A DNA stretch of 64,000 bases. Source: Methylophaga sulfidovorans (lineage in GTDB: Bacteria; Pseudomonadota; Gammaproteobacteria; Nitrosococcales; Methylophagaceae). Under the pieces are notes generated by a model, which did not search any database, was not told the origin of the DNA, and saw only the letters and a program-made list of their open reading frames with translations. The DNA lies in the NCBI RefSeq assembly GCF_900114205.1, contig NZ_FOSH01000016.1, forward strand, positions 1-64,000. The letters are read 5' to 3'. The stretch's first letter is position 1; the number at the start of each line of letters is the position of its first letter. This document shows, piece by piece, positions 1 to 9,291 of this stretch. The translations under genes were made by a program, and so were the position numbers.

Positions 1-273
1 GCTTACCTTTGCGACTGCCACCGAAATAACTTTCATCAGCTTCGATCTCACCTTCTAATAATTCAAGGTGTTCACTATGCTCATAAATCAACGTCCTTAA
101 ACGTTGAAAATAGCCAATGGCTGTTTTCACATTCACACCAACTAAAGATGCTGCGGTGCGGGCTGTTACTCCCCCTACAAATAACTCAATTAATCGCTGT
201 TGCTTGTACCAGCTCAATCGGCTTTTTCTCATGCTCAGATAATACCTTTTTAAGTATTATCTGGATCAGCCCC
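1..273 (-). mobile_element. IS1595-family insertion sequence, partial (one end)
   Basis: The window opens inside an insertion sequence. Its transposase starts at 232 and reads off the left edge. The outer end is probably near 273: read on the minus strand the terminus begins GGGGCTGATCC, which resembles the GGGGCTG ends I recall for IS1595/IS1016-type elements. A perfect 10-bp dyad (236-245 with 254-263, 8-nt loop) lies just inside this terminus and may be a terminator or transposase-related structure. The exact boundary, the target duplication (8 bp expected, possibly 274-281) and the rest of the element cannot be seen. Confidence 0.75.
2..232 (-). CDS. IS1595-family transposase, N-terminal fragment
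   Basis: The first 77 residues of a transposase are visible, starting with ATG at 232-230 (MRKSRLSWYKQQRL). The segment has the N-terminal helix-turn-helix-like region followed by EIEADESYFGG, which contains the first Asp of the DDE-type catalytic triad and is a hallmark of ISXO2-like/IS1595 transposases. The gene continues beyond base 1, so it cannot be judged whether it is complete. It encodes cut-and-paste type DNA transposition activity and has no functional link to the pst operon next to it. Confidence 0.8.
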   Translation of the reverse strand, partial: MRKSRLSWYKQQRLIELFVGGVTARTAASLVGVNVKTAIGYFQRLRTLIYEHSEHLELLEGEIEADESYFGGSRKGK

Positions 274-401
274 AAGAAAAATTATAAAAACTGAAACTTA
301 TAAATTCTCAACACCCAAAACAATATTTACACAATTGATTTTATTAACAATTACTCAAAACACCTTTATCTCAGTATAAAAAATTCTGACTAAATTTACT
401 T

Positions 402-435
402 TTGTCATAAATCTTTAACTTAAGGTCGCTACTCT
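402..435 (+). promoter_or_regulatory. Pho box and -10 of the pst operon
   Basis: TTGTCAT-AAAT-CTTTAAC at 402-419 matches the two 7-bp half sites with a 4-bp AT spacer of the PhoB box (consensus CTGTCAT-AAAT-CTGTCAC). A possible -10 (TACTCT, 430-435) follows about 11 bp later, the usual PhoB promoter geometry in which the box replaces the -35. The position directly before pstS supports phosphate-starvation control. The second half site is imperfect. Confidence 0.7.
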
Positions 436-483
436 GTTCGAGTTAAAGATTTTTATTGCTCAATTAACTAGTCAGGAGTTTCT

Positions 484-1542
484 ATGAAACTATTTGCAAA
501 AAATGCAAAGTCAGTCTTTCTTATTACTGCACTTGTTGGCGCTATGTCATCAACTGTCGCGCACGCCGAACTGAAATTAAACGGTTCTGGTGCCAGCTTC
601 CCTGCACCACTTTATAACAAATGGTTCAAGGACTACAGCAAACAAACTGATGGTGTACGTATCGACTATCAATCAAAAGGTAGCGGCGCAGGTATTCAGG
701 ATTTTATTAATGAAACTGTTGATTTTGCTGCTAGTGATGCGGCGATGAAAGATAGTGAAATTGAACAAGTGAAAAATGGCGTTATTTTATTGCCTATGAC
801 AGCCGGTGAAGTGGTTCTTTCATACAATTTAGACGGCGTCAAAGAACTGAAGCTTCCACGTGATGTTTATCCTGAAATCTTCATGGGCAAAATCACAAAA
901 TGGAACGATCCAAAAATTCAAGCAGCTAACCCTGGTGTAAAACTGCCTGATGAAACAATTACAGTTGTTGTTCGTTCTGACTCAAGTGGTACCAGCTATG
1001 TCTTTACAAATCATTTAGCGGCTATCAACCCTGAATTTAAAAACAGTGTTGGTGCTGCAAAATCTCCAAACTGGCCAAGTACTGGCACCATTGTTAAAGC
1101 ACCTAAAAATGATGGTGTTACCGCTACTATCAAACAAACACCTGGTGCGATTGGTTATATCGAATATGGCTTCGCCAAACTGACTAAATCACCAACAGCA
1201 TTATTACAAAACCAAGCTGGTAAGTTTATGCCTGCAGGTGGTGAGTCTGGTGCTGCAGCATTAGCAACAACATCATTCCCAACTGGTAACTTGCCTGGTT
1301 CTGATGTTCCAGACCTACGTGCATGGGCAACTGATCCAGCGGGTGAAGATGCCTACCCTATCGCATCATTTACTTGGTTACTTGTATACAAAGAACAAGA
1401 TGACGCTAAGGCTAAAGCACTACGTGACTTGATCGAATACATGGTCACAACAGGTCAAAAATCATCTGAATCAATGGGCTATATCCCATTACCAGAAAAC
1501 GTTGTTGAGAAAGTTCGCAACGCTGCAAAAATGATTCAGTAA
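484..1542 (+). CDS. pstS: phosphate ABC transporter, periplasmic phosphate-binding protein PstS
   Basis: This is the high-affinity periplasmic phosphate receptor that feeds PstCAB. The 352-residue product has a Sec signal peptide (about residues 1-28, cleavage after AHA) and the PstS hallmark GSGASFPAPLYNKW right after it. The phosphate-binding loops SKGSGAGIQDF, AASDAAM and RSDSSGTSYVFT carry the expected Ser, Asp, Arg and Ser-Gly-Thr ligands. The ATG has a strong Shine-Dalgarno (AGGAG, 474-478). It is the first gene of the pst operon behind a Pho box, and a hairpin downstream probably raises its expression relative to pstC. Length is normal for the family. Confidence 0.97.
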   Translation: MKLFAKNAKSVFLITALVGAMSSTVAHAELKLNGSGASFPAPLYNKWFKDYSKQTDGVRIDYQSKGSGAGIQDFINETVDFAASDAAMKDSEIEQVKNGVILLPMTAGEVVLSYNLDGVKELKLPRDVYPEIFMGKITKWNDPKIQAANPGVKLPDETITVVVRSDSSGTSYVFTNHLAAINPEFKNSVGAAKSPNWPSTGTIVKAPKNDGVTATIKQTPGAIGYIEYGFAKLTKSPTALLQNQAGKFMPAGGESGAAALATTSFPTGNLPGSDVPDLRAWATDPAGEDAYPIASFTWLLVYKEQDDAKAKALRDLIEYMVTTGQKSSESMGYIPLPENVVEKVRNAAKMIQ

Positions 1543-1565
1543 TCACGCAGTTGAAGACTCAGATA

Positions 1566-1602
1566 AAAATGCTGCAAGGACATTTTGACCTTGCAGCATT
1601 TT
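1566..1602 (+). terminator. hairpin between pstS and pstC (attenuator/partial terminator)
   Basis: A perfect 14-bp inverted repeat (1566-1579 with 1589-1602, 9-nt loop) ends in a T-rich stretch. It lies between pstS and pstC. Such elements commonly let the binding-protein gene be transcribed or stabilised more strongly than the permease genes. Confidence 0.8.
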
Positions 1603-1665
1603 CTCTGTTTTAGAGACAGCATAAAACATGTTTCAAATACGAATGAATAATTGATAGGAACGCAC

Positions 1666-2643
1666 ATGGTTTACAATCCATTTAAAGAGGCAAGTAGTGA
1701 TAAAACACTTTCTGCTCCACCATCAGCCACTGATTATTTAAAAGACACTGTATTTCGATCTTTTGCTTATTTTTGCGCCTTATCCATTGTTCTTTTAGTC
1801 GCCTATATTGTTTTTGAATTAGGCTCACAGGCATTACCTGCCATTAAAACACACGGTCTTGGTTTTATTACCGGCACGACCTGGGATACCAACGAGGGTG
1901 TCTTTGGTGTATTACCTGAAATCTGGGGTACGTTATATAGCTCCTTTTTAGCATTGCTCCTTGGTGGCTTTTTAGGTGTGGCGATTGCTATTTTCTTAAC
2001 TCAGGGCTTTGTTCACGCTAAATTCGAAATGATTTTTAGAACAGTAATCGAATTATTAGCAGCTATTCCTTCTGTTGTTTACGGTTTATGGGGTATCTAT
2101 GTGCTTATCCCGTTAATAAGACCAGGCGCACAGTGGTTACATGACACTTTAGGTTGGTTTCCTCTATTTGGCACCGATCTTAGCGGACCAGGACTTGCAC
2201 CCGCCGCCTTGGTATTAGCGATTATGATTTTGCCAACGGTTGCCGCTATTTCTGCCGACGCCTTCCGTCGTATCCCATACAAGGTAAAAGAAGCGGCTTA
2301 TGGCATGGGTGCTACAAAATGGGAAGTGATCCTAAAAGTGATGTTACCTACTGCCTCTTCCGGCATTCTGGCTGGCTTAGTACTTGGCTTTGGACGTGCT
2401 TTAGGTGAAACCATGGCTCTCGCCATGTTGATTGGTAACGTTAATAACATCAGTGTGTCGCTATTTGCACCAGCAAATACATTAGCATCGCTTCTGGCAT
2501 CAACCTTTCCTGAAGCCGGTCAAATTGAAATCCAGGCGTTGATGTATGCGGCATTAGTCTTACTACTGATCACTTTTATCGTGAATGTGGCCGGTCTTGC
2601 CGTTCAGCAATACACCATGCGTAAGTTTGAGGGTAAAAAATGA
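1666..2643 (+). CDS. pstC: phosphate ABC transporter permease PstC
   Basis: Inner-membrane permease subunit that pairs with PstA to form the phosphate channel. About six transmembrane segments are visible, with the BPD-type coupling loop near residue 210 (EAAYGMGATKWEVILKVMLP). I place the start at ATG 1666 (MVYNPFKE) because AGGAA sits 5 bp upstream; the TTG at 1651 would add five residues without a better ribosome site. The stop overlaps the pstA start (ATGA), which implies translational coupling. The 325-residue length is normal. Confidence 0.95.
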   Translation: MVYNPFKEASSDKTLSAPPSATDYLKDTVFRSFAYFCALSIVLLVAYIVFELGSQALPAIKTHGLGFITGTTWDTNEGVFGVLPEIWGTLYSSFLALLLGGFLGVAIAIFLTQGFVHAKFEMIFRTVIELLAAIPSVVYGLWGIYVLIPLIRPGAQWLHDTLGWFPLFGTDLSGPGLAPAALVLAIMILPTVAAISADAFRRIPYKVKEAAYGMGATKWEVILKVMLPTASSGILAGLVLGFGRALGETMALAMLIGNVNNISVSLFAPANTLASLLASTFPEAGQIEIQALMYAALVLLLITFIVNVAGLAVQQYTMRKFEGKK

Positions 2644-3545
2644 GTCAATTACAAATGGAAGAGCCAGTATTACCTCCAAGAATTGAATTACCAGCACTGG
2701 AAAAAAATCTTCTTGAAGTCAGGGCCCTGAAAAATTATTTCCTGACCTCGATGGTCTGGGTATTAGCTGTACTTGCCAGTATCCCACTATTTTCAGTTAT
2801 TTATATGCTGATAGTTCAGGGTGGAGCCAGACTCGATGTGGAAGCGATTACTGCCCTGCCACCGGCTGGTTTTGAAATGGGTGGTGGTTTTGGTAATGCG
2901 ATAGTCGGCACACTAACCATGGTAGGTATTGCTTCTGCCATCAGTATTCCCATTGGCATTATGGCGGCATTGCATTTATCCATTCTTAACCCTTCGAGCA
3001 AAATAGCGACAGTGTCCCGCTTTTTAGCAAAAGTCTTAACGGGCTTCCCTTCAATCTTGGCAGGTGTTTTTGTCTATGCCGTTATCGTTATCACAACAGG
3101 TACTTATTCTGCCTGGGCAGGTGGTGTAGCTTTAGCAGTATTAATGTTACCGACGGTGACCCTAGCCGCTGAAGAAGCGATGAAACAAGTACCACAAAAA
3201 ATGAAAGATGCTGCATTTGGTATGGGCTGCACACGTACTCAAGTCATACTAAAAGTCGTTTTGCCAACGGCATTACCCGGCATTCTGACAGGTGTGATAT
3301 TGGCTGTAGCAGGTGCTGCAGGTGAATCCGCACCATTACTGTTTACTGCCTTATTTAGTAATTACTACATGGGTGAACTAGCTGAACCTACAGCCTCTTT
3401 ATCCATACTGATTTACAACTTTTCTGGCATGCCATTTGAGAATCAGCTTGAATTAGCTTGGGCGGCCTCACTGGTACTTGTATTACTTGTGCTGTTTTTC
3501 AATATTCTGGCCCGCGTTGTCGGCAGATCGAAATTTAAAGAATAA
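2640..3545 (+). CDS. pstA: phosphate ABC transporter permease PstA
   Basis: Second permease subunit of the Pst importer. The 301-residue product has a cytoplasmic N-terminus, about six transmembrane helices and the coupling motif [20 protein letters not shown], which contacts the ATPase PstB. Its ATG overlaps the pstC stop by 4 bp, and pstB follows after 14 bp with GGAAGGA as ribosome site, so the gene is in the middle of the operon. Confidence 0.95.
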   Translation: MSQLQMEEPVLPPRIELPALEKNLLEVRALKNYFLTSMVWVLAVLASIPLFSVIYMLIVQGGARLDVEAITALPPAGFEMGGGFGNAIVGTLTMVGIASAISIPIGIMAALHLSILNPSSKIATVSRFLAKVLTGFPSILAGVFVYAVIVITTGTYSAWAGGVALAVLMLPTVTLAAEEAMKQVPQKMKDAAFGMGCTRTQVILKVVLPTALPGILTGVILAVAGAAGESAPLLFTALFSNYYMGELAEPTASLSILIYNFSGMPFENQLELAWAASLVLVLLVLFFNILARVVGRSKFKE

Positions 3546-3559
3546 CGGAAGGAAAATCT

Positions 3560-4387
3560 ATGAACATGCAAACCGATACCGGCGAATTTATTGCTAAAAA
3601 GTACGAACCAAAAGGCCCTGTTGTTTTAGATTGTCATGTAAAAAACATTTTTTACGGTGATTTCAGAGCGGTTAGAGACACCACTATTCCTATTGAGAAA
3701 AATAAAGTCACTGGCTTTATTGGTCCATCCGGTTGCGGTAAGAGTACAGTTCTACGCAGTATGAATCGTATGAATGATCTAATCGACTCATTCCGCTTTG
3801 AAGGTCATATTCAATATCACAAACATGATATTTACAGTAAAAAAGTCGATGCCGTTATCGTTAGACGTTATATCGGTATGGTCTTCCAGCTTCCTAATCC
3901 CTTCTCTATGAGCATTTACGATAATGTTGCATTTGGTCTGAGATTAAATGGCTATAAAGGCGATGAAGAAGAGATGGTAGTCAAAGCACTTAAACGTGCG
4001 GCTATCTGGAATGATGTGAAAGATAAACTGAAAAACAGTGGCTTATCCTTATCTGGTGGTCAGCAACAGCGTTTGTGTATCGCTAGAGCCATTGCCACAG
4101 AACCTGATGTGTTATTAATGGATGAACCATGTTCAGCTTTAGATCCGATTGCCACCCGTCAGATTGAAGAGCTGATGGTCGAATTAAAGCAGCATTACAG
4201 TGTGGCGTTGGTCACCCACAATATGCAGCAGGCAACTCGCGTGGCTGATACGACGGCCTTCTTAGGTGTCGATATTTCACAGGGCGGCCGTACAGGTTAT
4301 TTGGTAGAAATGGATGAAACTAAGAAGATCTTTGAAGATCCTCAACAGTTGTTAACTAAACAATATGTGCGAGGTGAGTTTAGTTAA
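3560..4387 (+). CDS. pstB: phosphate ABC transporter ATP-binding protein PstB
   Basis: Cytoplasmic ATPase that energises PstCA. Visible motifs are Walker [10 protein letters not shown] (residues 55-63), signature LSGGQQQR, Walker B VLLMDEP followed by CSALDP, and the switch histidine in LVTHNMQQA. The N-terminal extension of about 20 residues before the ATPase core is ordinary for PstB. The next gene in the operon is not phoU but a Fic-like gene 14 bp downstream. Confidence 0.96.
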   Translation: MNMQTDTGEFIAKKYEPKGPVVLDCHVKNIFYGDFRAVRDTTIPIEKNKVTGFIGPSGCGKSTVLRSMNRMNDLIDSFRFEGHIQYHKHDIYSKKVDAVIVRRYIGMVFQLPNPFSMSIYDNVAFGLRLNGYKGDEEEMVVKALKRAAIWNDVKDKLKNSGLSLSGGQQQRLCIARAIATEPDVLLMDEPCSALDPIATRQIEELMVELKQHYSVALVTHNMQQATRVADTTAFLGVDISQGGRTGYLVEMDETKKIFEDPQQLLTKQYVRGEFS

Positions 4388-4401
4388 TCTAAACCATTAT
4401 T

Positions 4402-5121
4402 ATGGGGTCATCATCACTTAATGCCGTTCACAATACGACTCAACACGATCTGACCAGCGATATCGCTCGACTGGATATTGGCGCTGTCAGATCGCGCTTG
4501 TTGAATACACAGAAAAATTTCGACCAAATTAATAAAACACTGACGGTAAAAAGAACTCCACCGTCAAATGAAGTGATTGAAAATCTGATTGCTGGATATG
4601 CCAAGATTGATTTTTATCTGGCTAACGGTATAGAACTTTTCGCTATGGGTAACTCACACTTATTGTTAGAGTTGAACCACATTGTCCTCTACCATACATC
4701 CTCCATATCCAAAGAAGAGTCTCAGCATCAGTTTGAGGCAACAAAAGCCCACTTCTATGCTGCACGTAATGGCGGTATCGGCCAGCTCATGGACTGGTTA
4801 GCATTAAACCAAAATACCAATATATGGAAGCGTACAGCTGGATTATTTACCAATATATTGAGTCAGCCTCAGCTATTTCTGGAGGGTAACCACCGCACAG
4901 GCTCGTTAATTATGAGTTATCTGCTAATGAGTGAAGGATATCAACCGTTTGTATTATCTTACGATAACGCCAGACATTTTTTTGAACCTGCCGAGCTGAC
5001 CAAAAAACGTCGTAAGAAATCATTAGTTGACGATTTTATTTATCTGCCAAAACAAACTCGTAAATTTGCCAAACTGCTAAAGGATGAGCAAAAAAGACAA
5101 TCTTTTTTGCAAACTAGTTAG
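4402..5121 (+). CDS. Fic-domain-like protein with a degenerate catalytic motif, in the pst operon
   Basis: The 239-residue soluble protein contains QLFLEGNHRTGSL at residues 157-169. This aligns with the Fic/Doc core motif HxFx(D/E)GNxRT, including the Gly-Asn anion-binding and Arg positions, but the catalytic His position is Gln157. The surrounding helices (SQPQ before it, LIMSYLLMSEGYQPF after it) fit the Fic fold. Canonical Fic proteins transfer AMP or other phosphate-containing groups onto proteins; without the His this one may be inactive, bind only nucleotides, or use other chemistry. It lies 14 bp after pstB in the place often held by phoU, so a role in Pst or Pho signalling is possible but inferred. 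There is no clear Shine-Dalgarno before ATG 4402. The C-terminus is lysine-rich. Confidence 0.6.
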   Translation: MGSSSLNAVHNTTQHDLTSDIARLDIGAVRSRLLNTQKNFDQINKTLTVKRTPPSNEVIENLIAGYAKIDFYLANGIELFAMGNSHLLLELNHIVLYHTSSISKEESQHQFEATKAHFYAARNGGIGQLMDWLALNQNTNIWKRTAGLFTNILSQPQLFLEGNHRTGSLIMSYLLMSEGYQPFVLSYDNARHFFEPAELTKKRRKKSLVDDFIYLPKQTRKFAKLLKDEQKRQSFLQTS

Positions 5122-5417
5122 TGATAATGCGTGTTGGATTTTTTCTCTTTTAATTCACCGCGGTTTGCCTCGATAATCTTTTGAAATTTCTTGGGATCTT
5201 TACGAAGAATATCGATGTACTCGGTCACCAATTCATGCCAATTGTTGCCACCATGTATAGAAAACTTCTCTAAAGCCACCAGCAGAAGCTTGGCTGCAAC
5301 TCTGAGTTCTTTACTATCTGCCTCGCCATACCACTCAAGTAACTCTGTATAGAGCGCCTCAATCTTTTCCAGAGGGGTAAACTCAACAATCATATCTTGA
5401 GAATTTTTTTTACTCAT
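5118..5417 (-). CDS. small conserved-looking hypothetical protein
   Basis: I do not recognise this 99-residue protein. It has no signal peptide or membrane segment, is predicted to be mostly helical and is highly charged (C-terminus rich in Lys, Glu and His). Its stop overlaps the end of the Fic-like gene on the other strand by 4 bp, a convergent arrangement. The ribosome site before ATG 5417 is weak. The phrase WHELVTEYIDILRKDPKKF looks like an amphipathic helix pair. Function unknown; it could be a small cytoplasmic accessory protein. Confidence 0.6.
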   Translation of the reverse strand: MSKKNSQDMIVEFTPLEKIEALYTELLEWYGEADSKELRVAAKLLLVALEKFSIHGGNNWHELVTEYIDILRKDPKKFQKIIEANRGELKEKKSNTHYH

Positions 5418-5921
5418 ATTAGCGGCTTTTATTTCTTGAATGATTCAAATAAGACAGAGGTCGCATTAGCAGGCTCATTCTGAGCAAGCAGACTGAACAT
5501 CAAAAAATCAGCCCTTTTAATGTGCATATTATATCGAAATATACATGATTAAATCTGAATAAAATCAGGCTAATTATCTCCCTCCAGCCAATTGTCATTT
5601 ATAGCCACACCATCGCCTAAACAAACACTTAGCGATGATTAAAGTTCAACCGATTGAATACATGAAAATCAACTTTGTAAAAAAACGTCCACTTGTCTGA
5701 GATTCCAAACAGCCTATATTTCTGGAAACAAGTGCAATTAATTCCTTTTTTTGACTGTTAGTCTTTCCCAACCCCTCGGGGATTATCAAATATGATTTTG
5801 TGTTTGGTAAATGATGACTTATAGAAAAGTCCTGTGTTTTTTTATACGTCAGCGTTTGGTACAGGAGTGGCGACCTCAGCTTCCGCCACTCCTCTATCTT
5901 AAGTTTGAAGGGAAATTTTTT
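5418..5921. promoter_or_regulatory. long upstream region of xoxF with dyads
   Basis: No gene is evident here. The xoxF-side half contains a nested dyad, CACTTGT (5690-5696) and TTCCA (5703-5707) facing TGGAA (5723-5727) and ACAAGTG (5728-5734), which could be an operator. A TTGACT hexamer at 5751-5756 and a CCCCTCGGGG palindrome near 5772 lie downstream of it, but I could not find a convincing spaced -10. The leader ends in a hairpin listed separately. An open frame extends upstream of xoxF from 5811 but has no ribosome site or signal peptide, so it is treated as non-coding. Confidence 0.4.
5863..5893 (+). promoter_or_regulatory. hairpin in the xoxF 5' leader
   Basis: AGGAGTGGCG (5863-5872) and CGCCACTCCT (5884-5893) form a perfect 10-bp stem with an 11-nt loop, ending 28 bases before the xoxF start and upstream of its ribosome site (GAAGGGA, 5908-5914). 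There is no U-run, so it is not a normal terminator. The left arm contains AGGAG, an SD-like sequence sequestered in the stem. It could stabilise the mRNA or be a regulatory structure; the role is inferred. Confidence 0.55.
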
Positions 5922-7694
5922 ATGAAAAAAACAACATTATCTCTGGCACTGATGTCAGTGGCTCTACCTATTACAAGTTATGCAGATGAATTGCTTTCTA
6001 TGCAAAAAGACCCTAATGAGTGGGTTATGTCAGCAGGTAACTATGCTAACCATCGTTATAGTGAATTAACAGATATCAACAAAGAGAACGTTAAAGATCT
6101 GAATATGGCCTGGTCATTTTCAACAGGTGTATTAAGAGGTCATGAAGGTAATTCACTCGTTATTGGCGATACCTTATACATTCATACGCCATTTCCAAAC
6201 ATTGTTTATGCATTAGACTTAAACAATGACGGTGCGATTAAATGGAAATATGAACCAAAACAAAACTATGATGACACCGTGCCCGTTATGTGTTGTGACG
6301 TAATCAATCGTGGTTTAGCTTATGGTGATGGCAAAATCTTCCTAAATCAGGCAGATACCACGTTGGTAGCACTTGATGCTAAAACCGGCGCAGAAGTTTG
6401 GTCTGATAAACGCGATGATCCTAAAGTAGGTGCAACTAACACCGGTGTTGCTCATGTATTTAAAGACAAAATCGTTGTCGGTATCTCAGGTGGTGAGTTT
6501 GGTGTTCGTGGTTATGTTCAGACTTATGATTTAAATGGTAAGTCTTTATATAAAGCCTACAGCACAGGTCCTGATGCAGAAATGTTAGTGGATCCTGAAA
6601 AAACAACCTCAATGCTGAAACCCATCGGTAAAGATTCATCATTAAAAACCTGGCAAGGTGATCAGTGGAAAATCGGTGGTGGCACCACATGGGGTTGGTA
6701 TTCCTATGATCCTGACCTAAACCTGTTCTACTACGGCACAGGTAACCCATCAACATGGAATCCATTACAACGTCCTGGTGACAACAAATGGACTATGTCA
6801 TTGTTTGCCCGTGATTTAGATACGGGTATGGCGAAATGGGTTTACCAGATGACGCCACACGATGAATGGGATTACGATGGTGTCAACGAAGTCATTCTTG
6901 CCGATCAAAAAGTCAAAGGCAAAATGCGCAAAACAGCAGTGCATTTTGACCGTAATGGTTTTGGCTACACCATGGATCGTGCATCAGGTGAATTATTAGT
7001 CGCCAACAAGTTTGATCCTTCGGTTAACTGGGCGAATAGCGTTAATCTGAAAACAGGCTTACCCGACCGTAATAAACAGTACTCTCCTGAATATAATGGT
7101 GAAGATACAAGCACGACTGGAATCTGTCCGGCAGCACATGGTGCTAAGGATCAACAACCTGCAGCATACTCACCAAAAACTGGCTTGTTCTATGTACCAA
7201 CTAACCATATCTGTATGGATCTGGAACCCTTCCAGGTGGAATATTTAGCTGGTCAGCCTTATGTTGGTGCTGAAGTAAATATGTTCCCTGCTGAAAAAGA
7301 CAATATGGGTAACTTTATTGCCTGGGATGCACGCGAAGGTAAGATCGTCTGGTCAGATAAAGAAAGATTCTCAGTATGGTCTGGCGCTTTGGCAACAGCG
7401 GGTGATGTTGTTTTCTATGGCACATTGGAAGGTTATTTAAAAGCTGTAGATGCTCAAACTGGCCGTGAATTATGGCGTTTCAAAACCCCATCAGGCATTG
7501 TAGGTAACGTAAATACTTACAAACATGATGGCAAGCAGTACATCGCTGTATTGTCAGGTATTGGTGGCTGGGCAGGTATCGGTATGACCAATAACCTTGA
7601 AAAGGATACCGATGGCTTAGGTGCTGTAGGTGCCTATAAATCACTATCAAGCTGGACTTCTTTAGGTGGCGTTCTGAGCGTATTCAGCCTATAA
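5922..7694 (+). CDS. xoxF: lanthanide-dependent PQQ methanol dehydrogenase XoxF
   Basis: Periplasmic quinoprotein that oxidises methanol to formaldehyde or formate, passing electrons to a c-type cytochrome. The product is 590 residues, with a signal peptide ending at SYA (about 21). The vicinal disulphide Cys124-Cys125 (VMCCDV) that stacks on PQQ is present, as are metal ligands Glu192 (GGEFG) and Asn275 (GTGNPS). The motif DEWDYDG contains catalytic Asp317 and, two residues on, Asp319. This extra Asp is the diagnostic lanthanide ligand, where calcium-type MxaF has Ala. The start at 5922 is chosen for its ribosome site and signal peptide. xoxG and xoxJ are not adjacent, so the partner cytochrome is encoded elsewhere; a small cytochrome c at 35891-36175 is not obviously XoxG. 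Confidence 0.96.
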   Translation: MKKTTLSLALMSVALPITSYADELLSMQKDPNEWVMSAGNYANHRYSELTDINKENVKDLNMAWSFSTGVLRGHEGNSLVIGDTLYIHTPFPNIVYALDLNNDGAIKWKYEPKQNYDDTVPVMCCDVINRGLAYGDGKIFLNQADTTLVALDAKTGAEVWSDKRDDPKVGATNTGVAHVFKDKIVVGISGGEFGVRGYVQTYDLNGKSLYKAYSTGPDAEMLVDPEKTTSMLKPIGKDSSLKTWQGDQWKIGGGTTWGWYSYDPDLNLFYYGTGNPSTWNPLQRPGDNKWTMSLFARDLDTGMAKWVYQMTPHDEWDYDGVNEVILADQKVKGKMRKTAVHFDRNGFGYTMDRASGELLVANKFDPSVNWANSVNLKTGLPDRNKQYSPEYNGEDTSTTGICPAAHGAKDQQPAAYSPKTGLFYVPTNHICMDLEPFQVEYLAGQPYVGAEVNMFPAEKDNMGNFIAWDAREGKIVWSDKERFSVWSGALATAGDVVFYGTLEGYLKAVDAQTGRELWRFKTPSGIVGNVNTYKHDGKQYIAVLSGIGGWAGIGMTNNLEKDTDGLGAVGAYKSLSSWTSLGGVLSVFSL

Positions 7695-7731
7695 GATCAA
7701 CTTAATAGTATAGACTGACACAGTGCATAAG

Positions 7732-7766
7732 ACTCCGGTGATAGAAATATCACCGGAGTTTTTTTA
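7732..7766 (+). terminator. xoxF terminator
   Basis: ACTCCGGTGATA (7732-7743) and its complement (7748-7759) form a 12-bp stem with a 4-nt loop followed by a run of T. This is a strong rho-independent terminator and shows that xoxF is transcribed alone. Confidence 0.92.
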
Positions 7767-8242
7767 TGGGACTCTGTTTATTTTCTTGTACGAGCAAATA
7801 AACAGATTGCATTTAATATCGTCCTCAACGAGCTATAGTCTTTATTCAGTTAGTTTTCTTAAGGCAAAAAAAAGCCCTCATCAGAAAAACTGAAAGGGCG
7901 AAGGGAAAACCAATGAAAGCCGTAAAGCTTGATTCAATAATAGATAAATAAGACTTATGACTGTATAGGAAAAACTCCTTTTATATCCCAGATAAAGTCC
8001 ATTCTTATCCCATATAAACAATAAGACTTAGCCATTCCAGCTTTTGAAGTATCTCTCTCAGTCTATAAAAATAAGAGTTGCTCATGCTTCCTGTCACAAT
8101 AGAACTTTACGTCTGATCATTCAGAGCTCATACCCTCTTACTAGCATCAAATAGGAACCTTGAACATCTTACGGTCGATATCAGGTTCTAAGCTATTTCC
8201 TATAAGAAGTTAATCTTTATACATTCCCTATTAAGGTCAAAA
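7767..8242. other. intergenic region with no identified gene
   Basis: About 480 bp between the xoxF terminator and the terminator of the OmpA-like gene. No convincing open frame is present. A possible hairpin, GCCCT...AGGGC, spans about 7871-7898 (written on the plus strand after an A-rich stretch). No recognised RNA family could be assigned by eye. Confidence 0.4.
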
Positions 8243-8270
8243 AAAAAGGCCCTGCAAGCAGGGCCTTTTT
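8243..8270 (-). terminator. terminator of the OmpA-like gene (bidirectional)
   Basis: A GC-rich stem, AGGGCC/GGCCCT with GC extension, is flanked by A-runs on one side and T-runs on the other (8243-8270). It can therefore terminate transcription in both directions. It lies just after the stop of the OmpA-like gene. Confidence 0.88.
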
Positions 8271-8293
8271 ACATCAATAGATGTTGTCTTGTT

Positions 8294-9130
8294 TTATTCG
8301 TTTACAACGAAATCAACACGACGGTTTTTCGCTCTTCCAGCTGCTGTATCGTTAGTAGCGACTGGGAATTTTTCACCCATACCAACTGGAATCAGGTAGC
8401 TACCGTTGATGCCACGTGAAACTAAGTAGTCAACCACTGACTGTGCACGTTCTTGTGACAGTTTTTTGTTATAAGCTTCAGTACCGATGCTATCAGTGTG
8501 ACCTTCAACACGTACTTCAACAACACTGTCAGTATCTTTCAGAACAGAAACTGCTTGTTCTAAAATTTGTTTTGCATCATCAGTCAAAGTTGCTTTATCA
8601 AACGCAAAGTTAACACCTTCAAGTGACAGTACTTTTTCACCAGCTAATGGGCAACCATCTTGGTCAACGATAACGCCTTTAGGTGTGTTAGGGCACAGAT
8701 CTTTGTAATCAGGCACAGCATCACCATCAGAGTCTAACGCACAACCTACACGGTCAACAGTCACACCAGGAGGAGTTTGTTGGCACATATCGATACCGTC
8801 ATAAACGCCATCTTGGTCAGTATCGTAAGGACAACCATTTTGATCAACTAAAGCGCCAGCAGGTGCTTCAACAGCACAAACTGTTTCTTCTACAACAACA
8901 ACTTCTTCCTCTTCATCGCCGTTAGGGCATAGTAATAATGCCAACATTGAACCAACTACAGCACCACCAGCAGAAGCATCAGAATCACCGACAGCAGCAC
9001 CAGCTGCACCACCAGCTAAAGCACCACCAACTGCACACATAATGTTTTGGTTAGTTGTTTTCGGGTTACCCGCACAACCAGCCAGCAATGCTATTGCAAA
9101 AGCTGCTGACAGGAGTTTTGTTAATTTCAT
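8294..9130 (-). CDS. OmpA-family outer-membrane lipoprotein with thrombospondin type 3 repeats
   Basis: The 278-residue product starts MKLTKLLSAAFAIALLAGC, a lipoprotein signal with lipobox LAGC. Next come a glycine-zipper segment (GGALAGGAAGAAVG), then two or three calcium-binding thrombospondin type 3-like repeats (DQDGVYDGIDMC, DSDGDAVPDYKDLC), then an OmpA C-terminal peptidoglycan-binding domain (VRVEGHTDSIGTEAYNKKLSQ, ending NRRVDFVV). I chose ATG 9130 because GGAAGG sits just upstream and the lipoprotein signal begins there; a longer frame upstream has no such signal. It likely tethers the outer membrane to the cell wall. Confidence 0.88.
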   Translation of the reverse strand: MKLTKLLSAAFAIALLAGCAGNPKTTNQNIMCAVGGALAGGAAGAAVGDSDASAGGAVVGSMLALLLCPNGDEEEEVVVVEETVCAVEAPAGALVDQNGCPYDTDQDGVYDGIDMCQQTPPGVTVDRVGCALDSDGDAVPDYKDLCPNTPKGVIVDQDGCPLAGEKVLSLEGVNFAFDKATLTDDAKQILEQAVSVLKDTDSVVEVRVEGHTDSIGTEAYNKKLSQERAQSVVDYLVSRGINGSYLIPVGMGEKFPVATNDTAAGRAKNRRVDFVVNE

Positions 9131-9291
9131 ATTGCCTTCCTTTTCCGTAGAAAAATAAACGAACACGTCTTCAAAATTTGATTTGCTCAATACCGCTTGT
9201 GGTACTTTCGCTACATATTAAACGACTATTTGCCTGACGTCTAATAGATTTTATAAGTCACAATGTGAACAATGTGTCAAAAAAACAACAA

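Noticed and set aside
5811-5921. Upstream in-frame extension of xoxF from an ATG at 5811
   Set aside because: It would place 37 residues before a perfect signal peptide, has no ribosome site and covers the leader hairpin.
7767-8242. Small RNA between xoxF and the OmpA-like gene
   Set aside because: Only a weak hairpin was found and no promoter-terminator pair could be defined.
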